DNA from: Chrysopilus asiliformis
Lineage: Eukaryota > Arthropoda > Insecta > Diptera > Rhagionidae
Assembly: GCA_964034945.1 (NCBI GenBank)
Contig: OZ035960.1
Location: forward strand, 10,792,457 to 10,856,456
Reading direction: 5' to 3'
DNA: 64,000 bases
The notes under the pieces were generated by a model. The model was not told the DNA's origin. It saw only the letters and a program-made list of their open reading frames with translations, and did not search any database. Below, one piece after another: positions 13,101 to 22,972 of the stretch. The translations under genes were made by a program, and so were the position numbers. Position 1 is the stretch's first letter. Every line of letters begins with the position of its first letter.

Positions 13101-13570
13101 GGTTCTTATGCAACTTTAACGGTCCTTGAAATATTCAAAAAAAATATCTTTTTTTTACATATTTTTTCCGAAACTAAATATTGCGGAGGAAAGTTTTGTC
13201 TTCATGACAACTCATATTTTTTTATGATTTTCTGTTCAATAAGCGTGAACATACATAAAAAAAAAAAAAAAATATTCAGGTGGAATTGAGAACCTTTTCC
13301 TTTTTGGAAGTCGGTTAAAAAATAGGTCAAGCCTGCTTGGCAATATACTCATAGATCATAATTGAGCTAATTTAATTTAGTGGTATCTCAAAACTTTCGT
13401 TAAACCCGCCATCAGCGATTTACGTTCAAAAAAAAAATTTAAAAAAAACTTCCAATTATTCATTTTCCTTTTGTTAATTAATTTTAGATGCTGAAGCCAG
13501 GGCAGCGAATGCCATAACCGAGGGACAAGAGAATGAGGGTGGTGAAGTGGCGAAACCATCTCACGATTAG
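7184..13570 (+). CDS. Pde1c: Calmodulin-dependent 3',5'-cyclic nucleotide phosphodiesterase 1 (3' exons)
   Basis: Hydrolyses cAMP and cGMP to 5'-nucleotides. In PDE1 enzymes Ca2+/calmodulin switches on activity. Three coding exons are visible. Exon 7184-7433 follows a CAG acceptor, ends AAG before GTGAGT, and encodes the RLADEDDELSEVQPDAVPPE region, the PDE1 N-terminal domain next to the calmodulin-binding part. Exon 9927-11013 follows TTTCAG and joins in phase 0 (TLDDWSFDVFAL). It carries the whole catalytic domain: the metal-binding YHNNLHAADV, the class I signature HDYEHTGTTN, DISHPAKKW, and the purine-clamp glutamine in ESQIGF. It ends in phase 1 before GTAATT. Exon 13488-13570 follows TTTTAG, joins as aspartate (VR-DAEARAANAIT) and ends at TAG. 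The 5' exons lie outside the window. If the second intron is retained, the protein ends three codons past the exon, at TAA 11019-11021. Both introns hold transposons. Confidence 0.95.
8855..8985. repeat. Long inverted repeat (hairpin) in the first Pde1c intron
   Basis: Two arms of about 50 bp, containing CATTGAATTYTACTGGAAT and CGGCTTATAACAAAATGTAA, face each other across about 17 bp. It is probably a MITE, but no clean target duplication is visible. Confidence 0.65.
9087..9593. mobile_element. TA-flanked MITE with CACTCAGAAAAA ends
   Basis: CACTCAGAAAAAC on the left and TTTTTCTGAGTG on the right, each bordered by TA (9085-9086 and 9594-9595). The interior is more GC-rich than the surrounding intron. 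A TTAA-flanked element (9216-9446) is inserted inside, so this one is older. Superfamily uncertain: the CAC start recalls CACTA/Chapaev-type ends, and the TA would fit Tc1/mariner. Confidence 0.65.
9216..9446. mobile_element. piggyBac-like MITE, TTAA duplication (231 bp)
   Basis: TTAA at 9212-9215 and 9447-9450. The ends CCCTCTAACCGGAAT and ATTCCGGCTAGAGGG are inverted repeats with one mismatch. It has no transposase. It lies inside the CACTCAG element in the first Pde1c intron. Confidence 0.85.
12225..13318 (+). repeat. Dispersed repeat family A, copy 1 (second Pde1c intron)
   Basis: Starts with the small hairpin CCTATTCTATATAGG, then GACCGACTCGAGAACGGG, GATAAATCGAAAACGCGTTG and CCGAAACTAAATATTGCGGA, and fades out near GGAAGTCGGTTAAAAA. 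The same order of blocks recurs in reverse complement at 55690-56224. This copy is split by an insertion at about 12370-12864 that the other copy lacks at this point. The class is unknown and there is no ORF. Confidence 0.7.
12370..12864 (+). mobile_element. SINE-like or LINE 3'-end insertion inside family A
   Basis: Begins near TAGCTTGCATACCCGTCGTT and ends with CAGACAGACAGACACC and an AT-rich tail TATATAGTAGTATGA. The interior is tandem: a unit of about 150 bp (GCCAATCGGYTCRGTAGTTT, then GAGTAACATAG, then CCCCTCCCCTTACTCCC) occurs twice, plus a partial third. Comparison with the empty site in the copy at 55690-56224 marks it as an insertion. The tail style resembles RTE-type LINE ends and their SINEs. 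No ORF supports either assignment. Confidence 0.55.
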
Positions 13571-14300
13571 TGCTTTGGAACCAATTTTATTCATTTGTAT
13601 TTTATTATTCATGACTCAACTCTTTATTTATTTAATAATGAGATAAAAAAAATTTCTACAAATGTAATCATTTATTATTCGAATAGGCAATAACAATTGT
13701 GTAATATTGAGAGATAAAGTGCAAGTAATTTTAACATAAAAAAAATGTAACTAAAACATCAAAAAAGCAAAGAGAAAAAAGTAAATAAAAAAACACATAT
13801 ATTTAAACTGAAAATAAATTGAAATTATATAACATTATTTAAGTAAAAAATAAATTAGATTAGAGGAATTTAGAAATTTGGTTGTGTAGTTCGTAATAGC
13901 TTATTTATTGAAAACAAAACAAAAACCTAAAAAAAAAAACTTAAACAAAAAAAAATGAACAGAAACGTTTATAAAAAAATGTACTTATTTAGGGAAGCTT
14001 TGCAAATTTATGCTTAGAACAAAGAATAACACATTGAATATACACAATAATAATAGTAATATTGGTAAAAAAAATGAAATTAATGATAATAAATACTTCA
14101 ACAAAGAGTAATTTAATTTACAAAATAATGAAGATATACTTTTGAAAAGCACAAACTTTAAGAAAAAAAAATAGTGTAGTTGTATTTTACTTATCTCACG
14201 TACCTTTATTTAAACAGTTTCAAGAAACCGCCGCCAGATTTGTGTTTTTTTTTTTTTGTGATTCTATGTTTTAAGAACAGCTTTTTAATAAAATACATAC
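13571..14300 (+). other. Probable 3' UTR of Pde1c
   Basis: Very A-rich sequence after the TAG stop. AATAAA hexamers occur near 13783, 13813, 13845 and 14287, any of which could be the polyadenylation signal. I cannot choose among them without transcripts. Confidence 0.45.
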
Positions 14301-16084
14301 ACATCTGTTGATTGAAGATTAACTTTTCAATGATAAAACTGTTTATTTTATTCCGTAAGTAATGTTTTCAATCATATTTCAAGACGATCGCATCGCACCT
14401 CATGTTTTTATACGAAAAGGCCATTTTTAATAATTAAATTAAAAGGCCATTTTAATTTAATTATGAAGGTTTGGACTGCTGAGGTAGCTATCAATTTTCT
14501 GTAAACAATATCTTCTACTGGTATATGGAAATACCGTAGCTAAAAGATGAACGAACACCGTTCGAGACAATCAACGAATAAATATAAACATATAATTTAA
14601 ATGTCTACAGATTATACAAATCCTACCGATTGTTTTACCTTCTTTATGATTTCACAGAAAGCTTCTTCTTTTATACACTTTGGATTACGTATCTTATATT
14701 GTTATTATTAATATATTATAAATTCAGTTGAGTTAATGCGCCCTCCAGCGTTTCAAACAACAACGCTCTGACGATAAATCACCGTCAAGGAGCTAACCAT
14801 CATATTGGATTTCACTTCACTTGCCAACAAGATTAATTTCTTACAAATTCATAAAGAAGTCTTTAATGTAGCACCACATCATAAATGAATGTAGAAGCCA
14901 TCTGAAAATAGAATGATGCAAAGAAAATAAAATTGATAAATAAAACATAGAAAAGATAATTGAAACGGTGACGTCTGTTCAAATTTCTAATACATACCTA
15001 TTGCTGTAAATTTTGTCGACGAAAATAAATCTCAAGGACTTGTTGATATCCCTTAAGCTATGCTAAAACAGTTGCCATGGACAATTAGAAGGCAATCATC
15101 GTTTAATGTACTTTAGCTACGGAAATGGGAAACAGGTTTTTGGAAGTAAGAAAGGAAAAATTCTAAATTAAACGGCAAACAAAATCACGATTACGTAATT
15201 AAGAGTGATTTGAATTCATTTTTCATATACAAAACAGGTACAAGCAATCGTTTTGTGAATAAGGAAAAAGTCCATTGCTTGGTGGCGAATTTTTCGGAAA
15301 GGGAACAACTTGTACACCTCACGAAAACTGGAAAAGCTTAACCATAACTTCTTCATATGCTAAGAGTTTCGTAAAAAAAGTGGAGTATATTTTGTTATGT
15401 AATAAACGGCTTTCGAAAATATTACAAAAGTGAAATGGTGTTTACTGTAGTGTAACAGGAGGGGCGGTGTCGGAGTTTTTATTCAGGCAATTTGCAGTTT
15501 TTTTAGTATAAAATCGCGCAAAAGTATGTAAAAAATAATCTTTGGATTTTCGTTGTGATTTTCGCGCCAAAATAACCACTATGCCGTATTTCATTTTTTT
15601 TTCTTCCTAAAAACTGCATGCGGCGCATAATATTTTTACCAATGATCTTTTCGACACAAAATAATTTCAATGCCATTGGTTCAGAATATAGCATGAGATG
15701 GGAAATTGGTAAAAAAGAAGTGAAACTTTGGTTTAATCCACGGTTGAAACCCCACTCGTTAACCGTCAGACTGCCGGGGTGGCCTATATATCTAAAACTT
15801 CTATATAGGAAATTAAGTTAGATTCCCAAACAAACCAGAATGAAAAAATATGTAGTAGCGCTACAAAATTTGATTTTCACCAATAGTTATTCAACACCGT
15901 GGGGGATGGAATTCCGAAAATACCAGTCAGAACAGATAGACATAGACTTACAAGATATAAAAAGAATGTTTATTTCTCGACAAGATTTCTATAAACTAAA
16001 TTTAGCTAAAAACATTAGAAAAGCTACAAGTTCCAGGGGTCAATCTTCAAATACTCTATTTGATGACAGATAAAATGTTTTTTT
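14301..16084. other. Intergenic, nothing recognised
   Basis: No credible ORF, exon or inverted repeat was identified. The short ORFs at 15618-15821 and 15840-16073 look random. Confidence 0.45.
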
Positions 16085-16243
16085 TAGAAAAATCCATTCG
16101 TATAAGAGAGGGGGAAAGGAGTGATCCCAGTGGATTTTGATGTATGGAGCGGTTATGTAAAATCACTTTCTAACATGATTTCAGCTTCACAAACTTTTCA
16201 ATACGACTCACCATTTTCAAGAAAATAGAAAAAAAAGTAGTCA

Positions 16244-16386
16244 ATGGGAAAAGTGAATAAAATCTAGCAAATTCTTTGCTAGTAATTTAGCACATTTTAG
16301 TACGAATTTCCATACAAATTTAACAAACTAAAACCTGATAATTTCCTAGTAAAAGCATTTACTAGATTTTATTCACTTGGCCCAAT
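16244..16386. mobile_element. Short MITE with GTGAATAAAATCTAG ends
   Basis: AGTGAATAAAATCTAGCAAAT on the left faces ATTTACTAGATTTTATTCACTT on the right, about 140 bp apart, inside a family B unit. No clear target duplication and no ORF. Confidence 0.6.
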
Positions 16387-16634
16387 AGGAGATAGCAGTG
16401 GTCCGGTGTGATTTTGATGTATGGATAAGTTATGTAAAAAAGTCTTCTAAACACATTTCGTCTCTATAAATTTTTCGATGCGATGCACAGTTTTCGAGAA
16501 AACAGGAAAAAAGTATTCCATTTGTATGGCAGAGGGGAGAAGCAGTGGTTCGATTGGATTTTGATGTATCGATGAGTTTTGTAAAATCCCATTCTAAACA
16601 CATCTTACCTTTATAAATTTTTCAATATGACTTA

Positions 16635-17249
16635 TACTATGTTCAGACCGACACAAAATCACGTAATTTTAAAGATTTTCGTAATTTTGAACGAAATCTT
16701 GCTCGAAATCACGAGATTTCCAGTACATTAACCTGTTTTCAAAAATCACTAAAAGTATGCAATTTCCACAAAATTACGAACGAAATCAAGCAAAAACAAT
16801 GAATACAACCCTTCATCACTCATTCAGCTCTCTTGAGTACATCAGTTTTGACATTTGTGCTGGATTGGAACGACGGAGATATAAGAAAAAGAAGCCGTGT
16901 TCCGCACGCGAAAAGGATATATTAGTAAACAACTTACGCGGGGCAAAAAAAAATTGATTTGTTTTTGATGCGATTAGATATGAAATAGAAAATAATTGTT
17001 TATTTTCATTACAGATAATTTCTATTGTCGTCTAAAGTGTCTAATTCTTTTTGCACATATTTGATCGATGTTTTGAATTGTATTATTCATCATATTACTA
17101 AAATTCATAGCAATCCTACACTAAAATTCATAGCAATCCTGTAGTTGAAATGTGAAACAAAATTACCTTAATCTCTGTGTGAACACTTTGGTTTAAGTTC
17201 TAAATCATTTCGCAAAATTACGTGATTTTGTGTCGGTCTGAACATAGTA
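16635..17249. mobile_element. PIF/Harbinger-like MITE, 615 bp, TTA duplication
   Basis: TTA flanks both sides (16632-16634 and 17250-17252). The ends TACTATGTTCAGACCGACAC and its complement match perfectly and the inverted repeat extends about 40 bp (to ATCACGTAATTTT). It splits a family B unit at GACT-TTA-CCGTTTTC. Uninterrupted units show the join, which confirms the ends. No intact ORF. Confidence 0.85.
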
Positions 17250-17477
17250 TTACCGTTTTCGAGAAAATCACAAAAAACTGTCTTGTTTGTATGGCGGAGG
17301 GGGAAAAGATTGGCCAATTTTGCACGTTTAAGAACTTCACCCGGCCGTTTACGAGGAACGTAATTGTACAAACTTTCAAGTCTCTAGCTCAATCCTTTCG
17401 TAAGTTATGGTGTTCACGGGCAGACAGAGAGACAGAAGGACGGACATGCGGAAATCAGATTTTTTTGTCATCCCTAA

Positions 17478-17687
17478 AGGACCCTCCATACGTTCAATCT
17501 TACTTGACAAGTATGATTGATGAAAAATTTCCGTCAAGTAACATTGATGGAAATTGCTCCCACAGGTAACATTGATGGAAATTGCTCCCACAGGTAACAT
17601 TGAAGAGCATCCAAACGATCAATGTTACTTGAAACATGAGTCATTCAAGTAAAATTGTGAAGTAACTTTGAACGTGTGGAGGCTCCT
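17478..17687. mobile_element. PIF/Harbinger-like MITE, 210 bp, TAA duplication
   Basis: TAA at 17475-17477 and 17688-17690. The ends AGGACCCTCCATACGTTCAA and TTGAACGTGTGGAGGCTCCT are inverted. Inside is a 28-bp direct duplication (GTAACATTGATGGAAATTGC plus eight bases) at about 17540-17595. The family B copy at 44270-44883 has the empty site (TCTAAACACACTGG). Confidence 0.85.
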
Positions 17688-17779
17688 TAACACACTGGTG
17701 TAGTTCATTTTTATGTCCAATGATTGATGCGTTACAAACGGTCCACTAAATCTACAATAATATACTCCTATATGATATA

Positions 17780-18335
17780 AAGGGTGGTTAAATTTTAAGG
17801 GCCGATGTTGAATGTGAACCACACCTAAACGTCAAGTTTTTTTCTGCATTTCATTTGACATTTCTCAATTTCAGACTAACTCAATTTGAACCATGGAAAG
17901 ATACACAATCGAGCAACGCGTTAAAGTTATTCAGGCTTATTATGAAAATGGGCGTTCAAATTAAAATGCATATCGTGCACTTCGTGAAATACGGCCCGAT
18001 GATGCCGCCATCCCATAAACCGCACCAAACAGTCACTCTTTGTGGGTGCATTGGTTTTTCGACAATCACTCTTGGATTATCATTCGCCCAAATGCGGCTG
18101 TTCTGCTTATTGACGAATCCACTGAGGTGAAAATGTGCCTCATCACTGAAGATGATTTTCTTCGAAAATTGATCGCCCATTTTCATAACTTTAACGCGTT
18201 GATCGATTGTGTATCTTTCCATGGTTCAAATTGAGTTAGTCTGAAATTGAGAAATGTCAAATGAAATGCAGAAAAAAACTTGACGTTTAGATGTGGTTCA
18301 CATTCAACATCGGCCCTTAAAATTTAACCACCCTT
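17780..18335. mobile_element. Rearranged Tc1/mariner element with a transposase start at both ends
   Basis: TA-flanked. The termini AAGGGTGGTTAAATTTTAAG and complement continue as inverted repeats for roughly 150 bp, so each end carries the same ATG. On + (ATG 17893) it reads MERYTIEQRVKVIQAYYENG and stops soon after. On - (ATG 18222) it reads MERYTIDQRVKV, then jumps to a later part with FSDEAHFHLSGFVNKQ and VIVEKPMHPQRVTVWCGL, the region around a catalytic aspartate, ending near 17956. Neither reading is a full transposase. The element is a fold-back derivative made of two differently deleted halves. Confidence 0.8.
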
Positions 18336-19969
18336 TATCATATGACAGTACAATTACATTTTTTAAAGCCAACTTCCCTCTTAACTTTGAGGCAATGCAT
18401 CTTTTCTAGTATTTAAATTACAAGTGGAATCGTGAAATTAGTTTAAACTCTTCTTTTAGGATGAGTATTAGTATAAAATCTAACTTGATTACTTTTATTA
18501 CGCACAAAATCAATCCCCAAACTAAAAAGTAATTTCGTTATTTTCGAAAAAAAAAAATCCAGATCAACTCTAGGCAAAAATATTAAAAGCTGCTCTTATA
18601 ACTAGAATATTTTTCTATCATAAACCACAATTACGTAAATTTTCCATTTCAGCTTTTTAAAACAACTGTAAGTTCCATTTTTTATTTAACACGAACCAAA
18701 AATTATTAAAATGTACTCTGAATCCGCCCTTTACATAGCGTTTCGTAAAACAATAAAATAAATTGATTAACTTTGTAAAATTGTAGTAATATTGTAAATA
18801 ACATAAATAGAAAAGAAAATACAAATAAGAAAACAGCAAAAATAATTTAAAAAAGAAAACATTTAAAAACTGCAATAACATTAAAATCATTTTTTTATTT
18901 TTGTAAACTAAACGCGAATTGAATAAAATAATAAATTATTAATTAATAATTCTCCTAGCCTTTAAAATTGCTTATGTATAAAAATCAAAGAAAAAATTCT
19001 AAATCCTTTATTAACAAAAAAAAAAAAACAAACTCTTAATAACTTTCGATAATCTTCTTATAGTTCGTTCTCGTTTCAAAAAAGAATGTTTAACGCGTTA
19101 CAGCCTAAATGAAATATCAATATTTTTACAGTTATTTCTTCAAGATCAACAACTTTACTGGAAAATTTCTAAAAGATTTGTTTTGTTAAAAGCCTCTTAA
19201 AAAATTTAATAACAATTGCGTATGAAATGAAATATTTACGAAAGAAACTTTTATTGAATGAGAAAAAAGAAGTTTACAAGAAATAAATAAAATGATATAT
19301 ATGTTAGTATATTTACATAATCTTAAAACCCTATATAAAAAAATATTTAAGTATACAATTGATTTTATTTATTTATTATTTTTTTATTTAAAACGTCTGA
19401 TTGAGGGACCAGTCTTTTAAGTTTTACCATTGCTCTACTTAAAATGAAACAAAACACCAGAAATTTTATTATGGAAAAATACTAACTTAAAAAAATACTC
19501 CTTAATTAAGTACGACATGCCAAGGAAATCGGATAAATCTTTTAAGAAAACCCAAAGAATAATGAATTAGTGTAATAATAAATGTAAAATTACGGAAAAA
19601 AAACAGAATAAATAATTTGGTATGAAACAAAAATCATGATAAAAATTTTAAATATGGCACGACTAAAATGAGCAATGGTAGTATAGCTTAGCAGTAAGGT
19701 ACCATTATCAGCTGACATTGGGATCATAGCTTTATTAAGGTAGAATTTATGCAATTTTTAAAAAATGGGAAAAAATGGATAAAACCAAAAAAGTCATCTT
19801 TAAATAGAATAAATATTAAAGTAAACAAATATCATTGAACGTGCATCAAGCAACAAAAAAAAAATATGAACTTTTAATGGCAATAAAGTGATTCTCTTTC
19901 AAACAATTTTTATTTACTATTGTTACTAAAAAAATTGTTTTTTTTTACTTTAGTTTAAAAGGTTTCTAA
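18336..19969. other. AT-rich intergenic sequence, nothing recognised
   Basis: Long A/T runs. The ORF on - at 18657-18890 is low complexity (F/L/Y from poly-A/T) and not credible. Confidence 0.45.
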
Positions 19970-20150
19970 AGGTACGTCTCCACTTATACACTTTTTCAGT
20001 GGAAATGTAAAGATTCACTAAATGGAGACAAGTGTATCAATGTAAACTCTAGATTTAAAGCTACGTTTACGAGTTTACATTGATACACTTGTCTGCACTT
20101 AGTAAATCGTTCCATTTCCACTGTAAAAGTGTATAAGTGGAGACGTACCT
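19970..20150. mobile_element. PIF/Harbinger-like MITE, 181 bp, TAA duplication
   Basis: TAA at 19967-19969 and 20151-20153. The arms start AGGTACGTCTCCACTTATAC and pair over most of the element, with a centre near TCTAGATTTAAAGCTACG. No ORF. Confidence 0.85.
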
Positions 20151-20524
20151 TAACAATAATTGGTATCACGAAATTTTTAGCAACCACTAAATCGATTTAG
20201 CGTGATAATTTCAAGAGCGATAGCCCTTTTTGGTAGCTAACTTGATTTAGTGGCCGCTAAAAAGTTGGTTTCACGATAAGTGTCTAATATTCAATTTTAC
20301 ATAATGTTTCCATACGAAAAATTCCAATTTTTTCGGATATTTCAAAATTACAATTAAATTTTCATGACTTTGATTAAAGATTAATATTTTTGCAACAAAA
20401 CTTTTTGAAATTTGCATGAAGCCTCATGTGACACTCCTGTTTAGAAGGATTCAATATTTGTATGTCGTAGAAACTAGATAAGAGCTAAATTTTTAATTAC
20501 TTATTAAAAATTATCGACTTTTAA

Positions 20525-20799
20525 CCCTCCGTCTACCATTGGGGTCAATTTGACCCCACAGCTATAAAATTTTTCTCTAATTCTAGCCGTAATAGTTTTT
20601 GGACTTTGTAACTTCTTGACATTGTTTCTTTAAAAATTCTTCATTGTATTTTGCTGGAATTTATTGACATTATTGAAGTTTTTTTCTAAGTGTACTCAGA
20701 CATTTTCAATAACAACTAAAGGAAAATGGCTTATTACCTATTGGGGTCTAATTGACCCCAACGGTAGTTCTAGCAGGTTTTTTTTCGGTAGACGGAGGG
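20525..20799. mobile_element. piggyBac-like MITE, TTAA duplication (275 bp)
   Basis: TTAA at 20521-20524 and 20800-20803. The ends CCCTCCGTCTACC and GGTAGACGGAGGG are perfect inverts. A subterminal palindrome GGGGTCAATTTGACCCC on the left is echoed by TTGGGGTCTAATTGACCCCA on the right. No transposase. Confidence 0.85.
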
Positions 20800-20803
20800 T
20801 TAA

Positions 20804-21797
20804 ACCAACCAAGGATTTTTGCTCCAAGGAGTTTAGAACCCTAAAATTGTTGGATGCGAGTTCAATTCGAAATCTAGATGAAAACAAAATATCTTTCTTT
20901 AAAAGATCTATAATTTAGAAAGCCAATAATTCAAATCAACAATTTAAAAAATACAAATTGTGACCGAAAGTTTTTCTTTTCTTTTTCATCACAAAACCTT
21001 ACTTGTAGACAAATATTTTCATTTTTTTTTTATTCTCGAACTCAGAATCCCCATTAAAAGTTCATAACAACGATCAGACAGAAAAAACATCTCAAATTTA
21101 AATCATTTAGACAAACATTTATCAAAAAACAAGACAAAAAAAATCATTGTTTTTGTAGAAATCTAACGAAGTAGGAAAAAAATATTTAAAAATAAAAAAA
21201 TATATATACATATATATAAAATAAATAGCACTAAAACTTTTTATTATACCTAAAATACTTTTAAAAGCGGGTTTGAATTCTTTTTACAAAACGTAAAGAG
21301 TGAAAAAATTGCAACAAAAAAAAACCTAAAACAACTAAAACCGAGTTTATTCGAAAATTTAATTTAAAGAAAAATAAAATCAAATAATTATATTGAAATG
21401 CATTAGAAATAGTATAATTTTTGTTTTCTTATAAATATCATATCTCATGTTACGAATAAAATATTGTTAGACATCAGACACACTGAATACACCTATATTT
21501 AAAAAAAAACGATTAAAAGAAACACCATCCATTTATCACAATCTCACTTTTAAGACATTTTGAAATTAAAATCTCAAAACAAAAAAAAATGGATATTTAG
21601 CATTTTGAACTTAAAATAAATATATATAAAAATATATTTTCTTGTAAATAAAAACTGTTATTATTAAATGAAGAAAGAAAAAAAACTATTTTTCCTTTAC
21701 ACAAAAGAAGTAAAAGGCAACACTGAAATATAGAAATTTTGTGTAAAAGTTGTGTTTGAATTTTCAATTTATTCATTTTAACTTTTTGCAAATTACT
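20804..21797. other. AT-rich intergenic sequence, nothing recognised
   Basis: Dominated by A runs and TATATA stretches. No gene or element could be supported. Confidence 0.45.
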
Positions 21798-21997
21798 CAT
21801 GGCTATTCGGGAATCCGAAGTTAATTGATACTCTGGTATTCTGAAAATTGCAACGAGTAATTCTACCCTCTAAACATTACTAGATTATACGCAATCGAAT
21901 AGAAGTGAAACGAAGCGGATTCAAAAAATACAAATTGCGTTCAATCGAAGGGAAATCGAACAAACTTAACGCTACTTCGGATTCCAGAATAGGCATG
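21798..21997. mobile_element. Harbinger-like MITE, 200 bp, ACT duplication
   Basis: ACT at 21795-21797 and 21998-22000. The ends CATGGCTATTCGGGAATCCG and CGGATTCCAGAATAGGCATG are inverted with two mismatches. It lies at the C-terminal side of the broken mariner transposase at 22000-22540. Confidence 0.7.
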
Positions 21998-21999
21998 AC

Positions 22000-22540
22000 T
22001 GTTTTTTGTAAATTATCTTAAAACCCATTTTTGCTGTCCTTAAATTTCCCGCTCCTTTGATATTTATCGCCATTGCCAAATGCAAAGCTCGACCATACGC
22101 CCTTTTTGTCACACCAAGCCTTTTCAAACGCTTTGCAACTATTGATTGATCGATTTCATGACGCTGTGCAATCTTGTGCGTTGTCAAATGACGACCATCG
22201 TGAATTGTGATCATAATTTGGTCGTCGAAAGCCATGGCTGGACGCAGCGTTTTTGAGATTAAGATCTTTCAAACGGAAGCGTGTAAACCATCTCTGACAC
22301 GTATCAACGCTTATGGTCAAAGGCCTGTGCGTCTAGCGCATATTTCACGTTGAGCCTCCGACGCTGTTGACTTTCTGTGGAACAAAAACAGTAAAAGATG
22401 TCGAAAATGCGTTTTTTTTATCTTTCAAAAAAAGCGGATGTAACACTTGAAAAGCACGCTCAATTAAAACAAATCTTGGATTAAAAGCCAAACACAGTTC
22501 AACTCCTAAAATAATGTAAGGAAACCAACCCAGCAAAACA
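22000..22540 (-). pseudogene. Mariner-family transposase remnant (N-terminal helix-turn-helix domain)
   Basis: Read on - in more than one frame. A stretch near 22300-22240 gives CQRWFTRFRLKDLNLKNAA, the first helix-turn-helix of mariner transposases with its linker. From 22235 comes DGRHLTTHKIAQRHEIDQSI followed by VAKRLKRLGVTKRA, the second helix-turn-helix. A further fragment is at 22530-22345. Frameshifts and stops separate the pieces and there is no catalytic domain. It is dead. Confidence 0.7.
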
Positions 22541-22703
22541 AATGGCGCGTATGGCCTTTATAATCAACCAACGACGTGTATTGCGAAAAAGCCGCAGAAC
22601 TTATTCCACAACCCAATATCTTCTACGGTTTCTAAAATTATCTTTCAAAAACTGCGGTCCCTAGCAATTGTAGCTCTTCTCATGTTTAATCTTAATTGTT
22701 TAA

Positions 22704-22972
22704 GATATTATTTGATAATTTTCGGGCTACAGGTCATATTGCAATATTTTTGCTTCTATCGAAAAGACATCTATTCTATTCAAATTGATTCTCAGGCTCG
22801 AAACTTGATGTTTCTTTTTAAAAAATCTCTTCTTTTAAATTCAATTTCATTGTTCTCTTCTTTTAAATTCAATTGTGGCCATAAGAAATCTGGGTACTAG
22901 AATAGAAATCGTTTTGATTGAAACAAAAATATTCCAATATGAACTATGGCCCGAAAATTATCAAATAATATT
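22704..22972. mobile_element. MITE with about 60-bp inverted ends
   Basis: ATATTATTTGATAATTTTCG on the left pairs with CGAAAATTATCAAATAATAT on the right. The arms go on through GGTCATATTGCAATATTTTT and its counterpart. The target duplication was not resolved and there is no ORF. Confidence 0.65.

Larger units (their letters stand above)
16085..17770 (+). repeat. Dispersed repeat family B, copy 1, with internal tandem units and three inserted MITEs
   Basis: Contains about three copies of a unit of roughly 160 bp that starts GGATTTTGATGTATGGA and runs through a TTTTCGAGAAAA block to a TGTATGGCGGAGGGGG block. Then come CAAGTCTCTAGCTCAATCC, a CAGACAGAGAGACAG run and CACACTGGTGTAGTTCATTT. The copy at 44270-44883 has the same order. 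Three younger elements interrupt it (16244-16386, 16635-17249, 17478-17687). Two of these breaks can be checked against uninterrupted units or the other copy. Confidence 0.75.

Noticed and set aside
17540..17595. Direct 28-bp repeat as a possible CRISPR or regulatory array
   Set aside because: It is only a two-copy tandem duplication inside a MITE.
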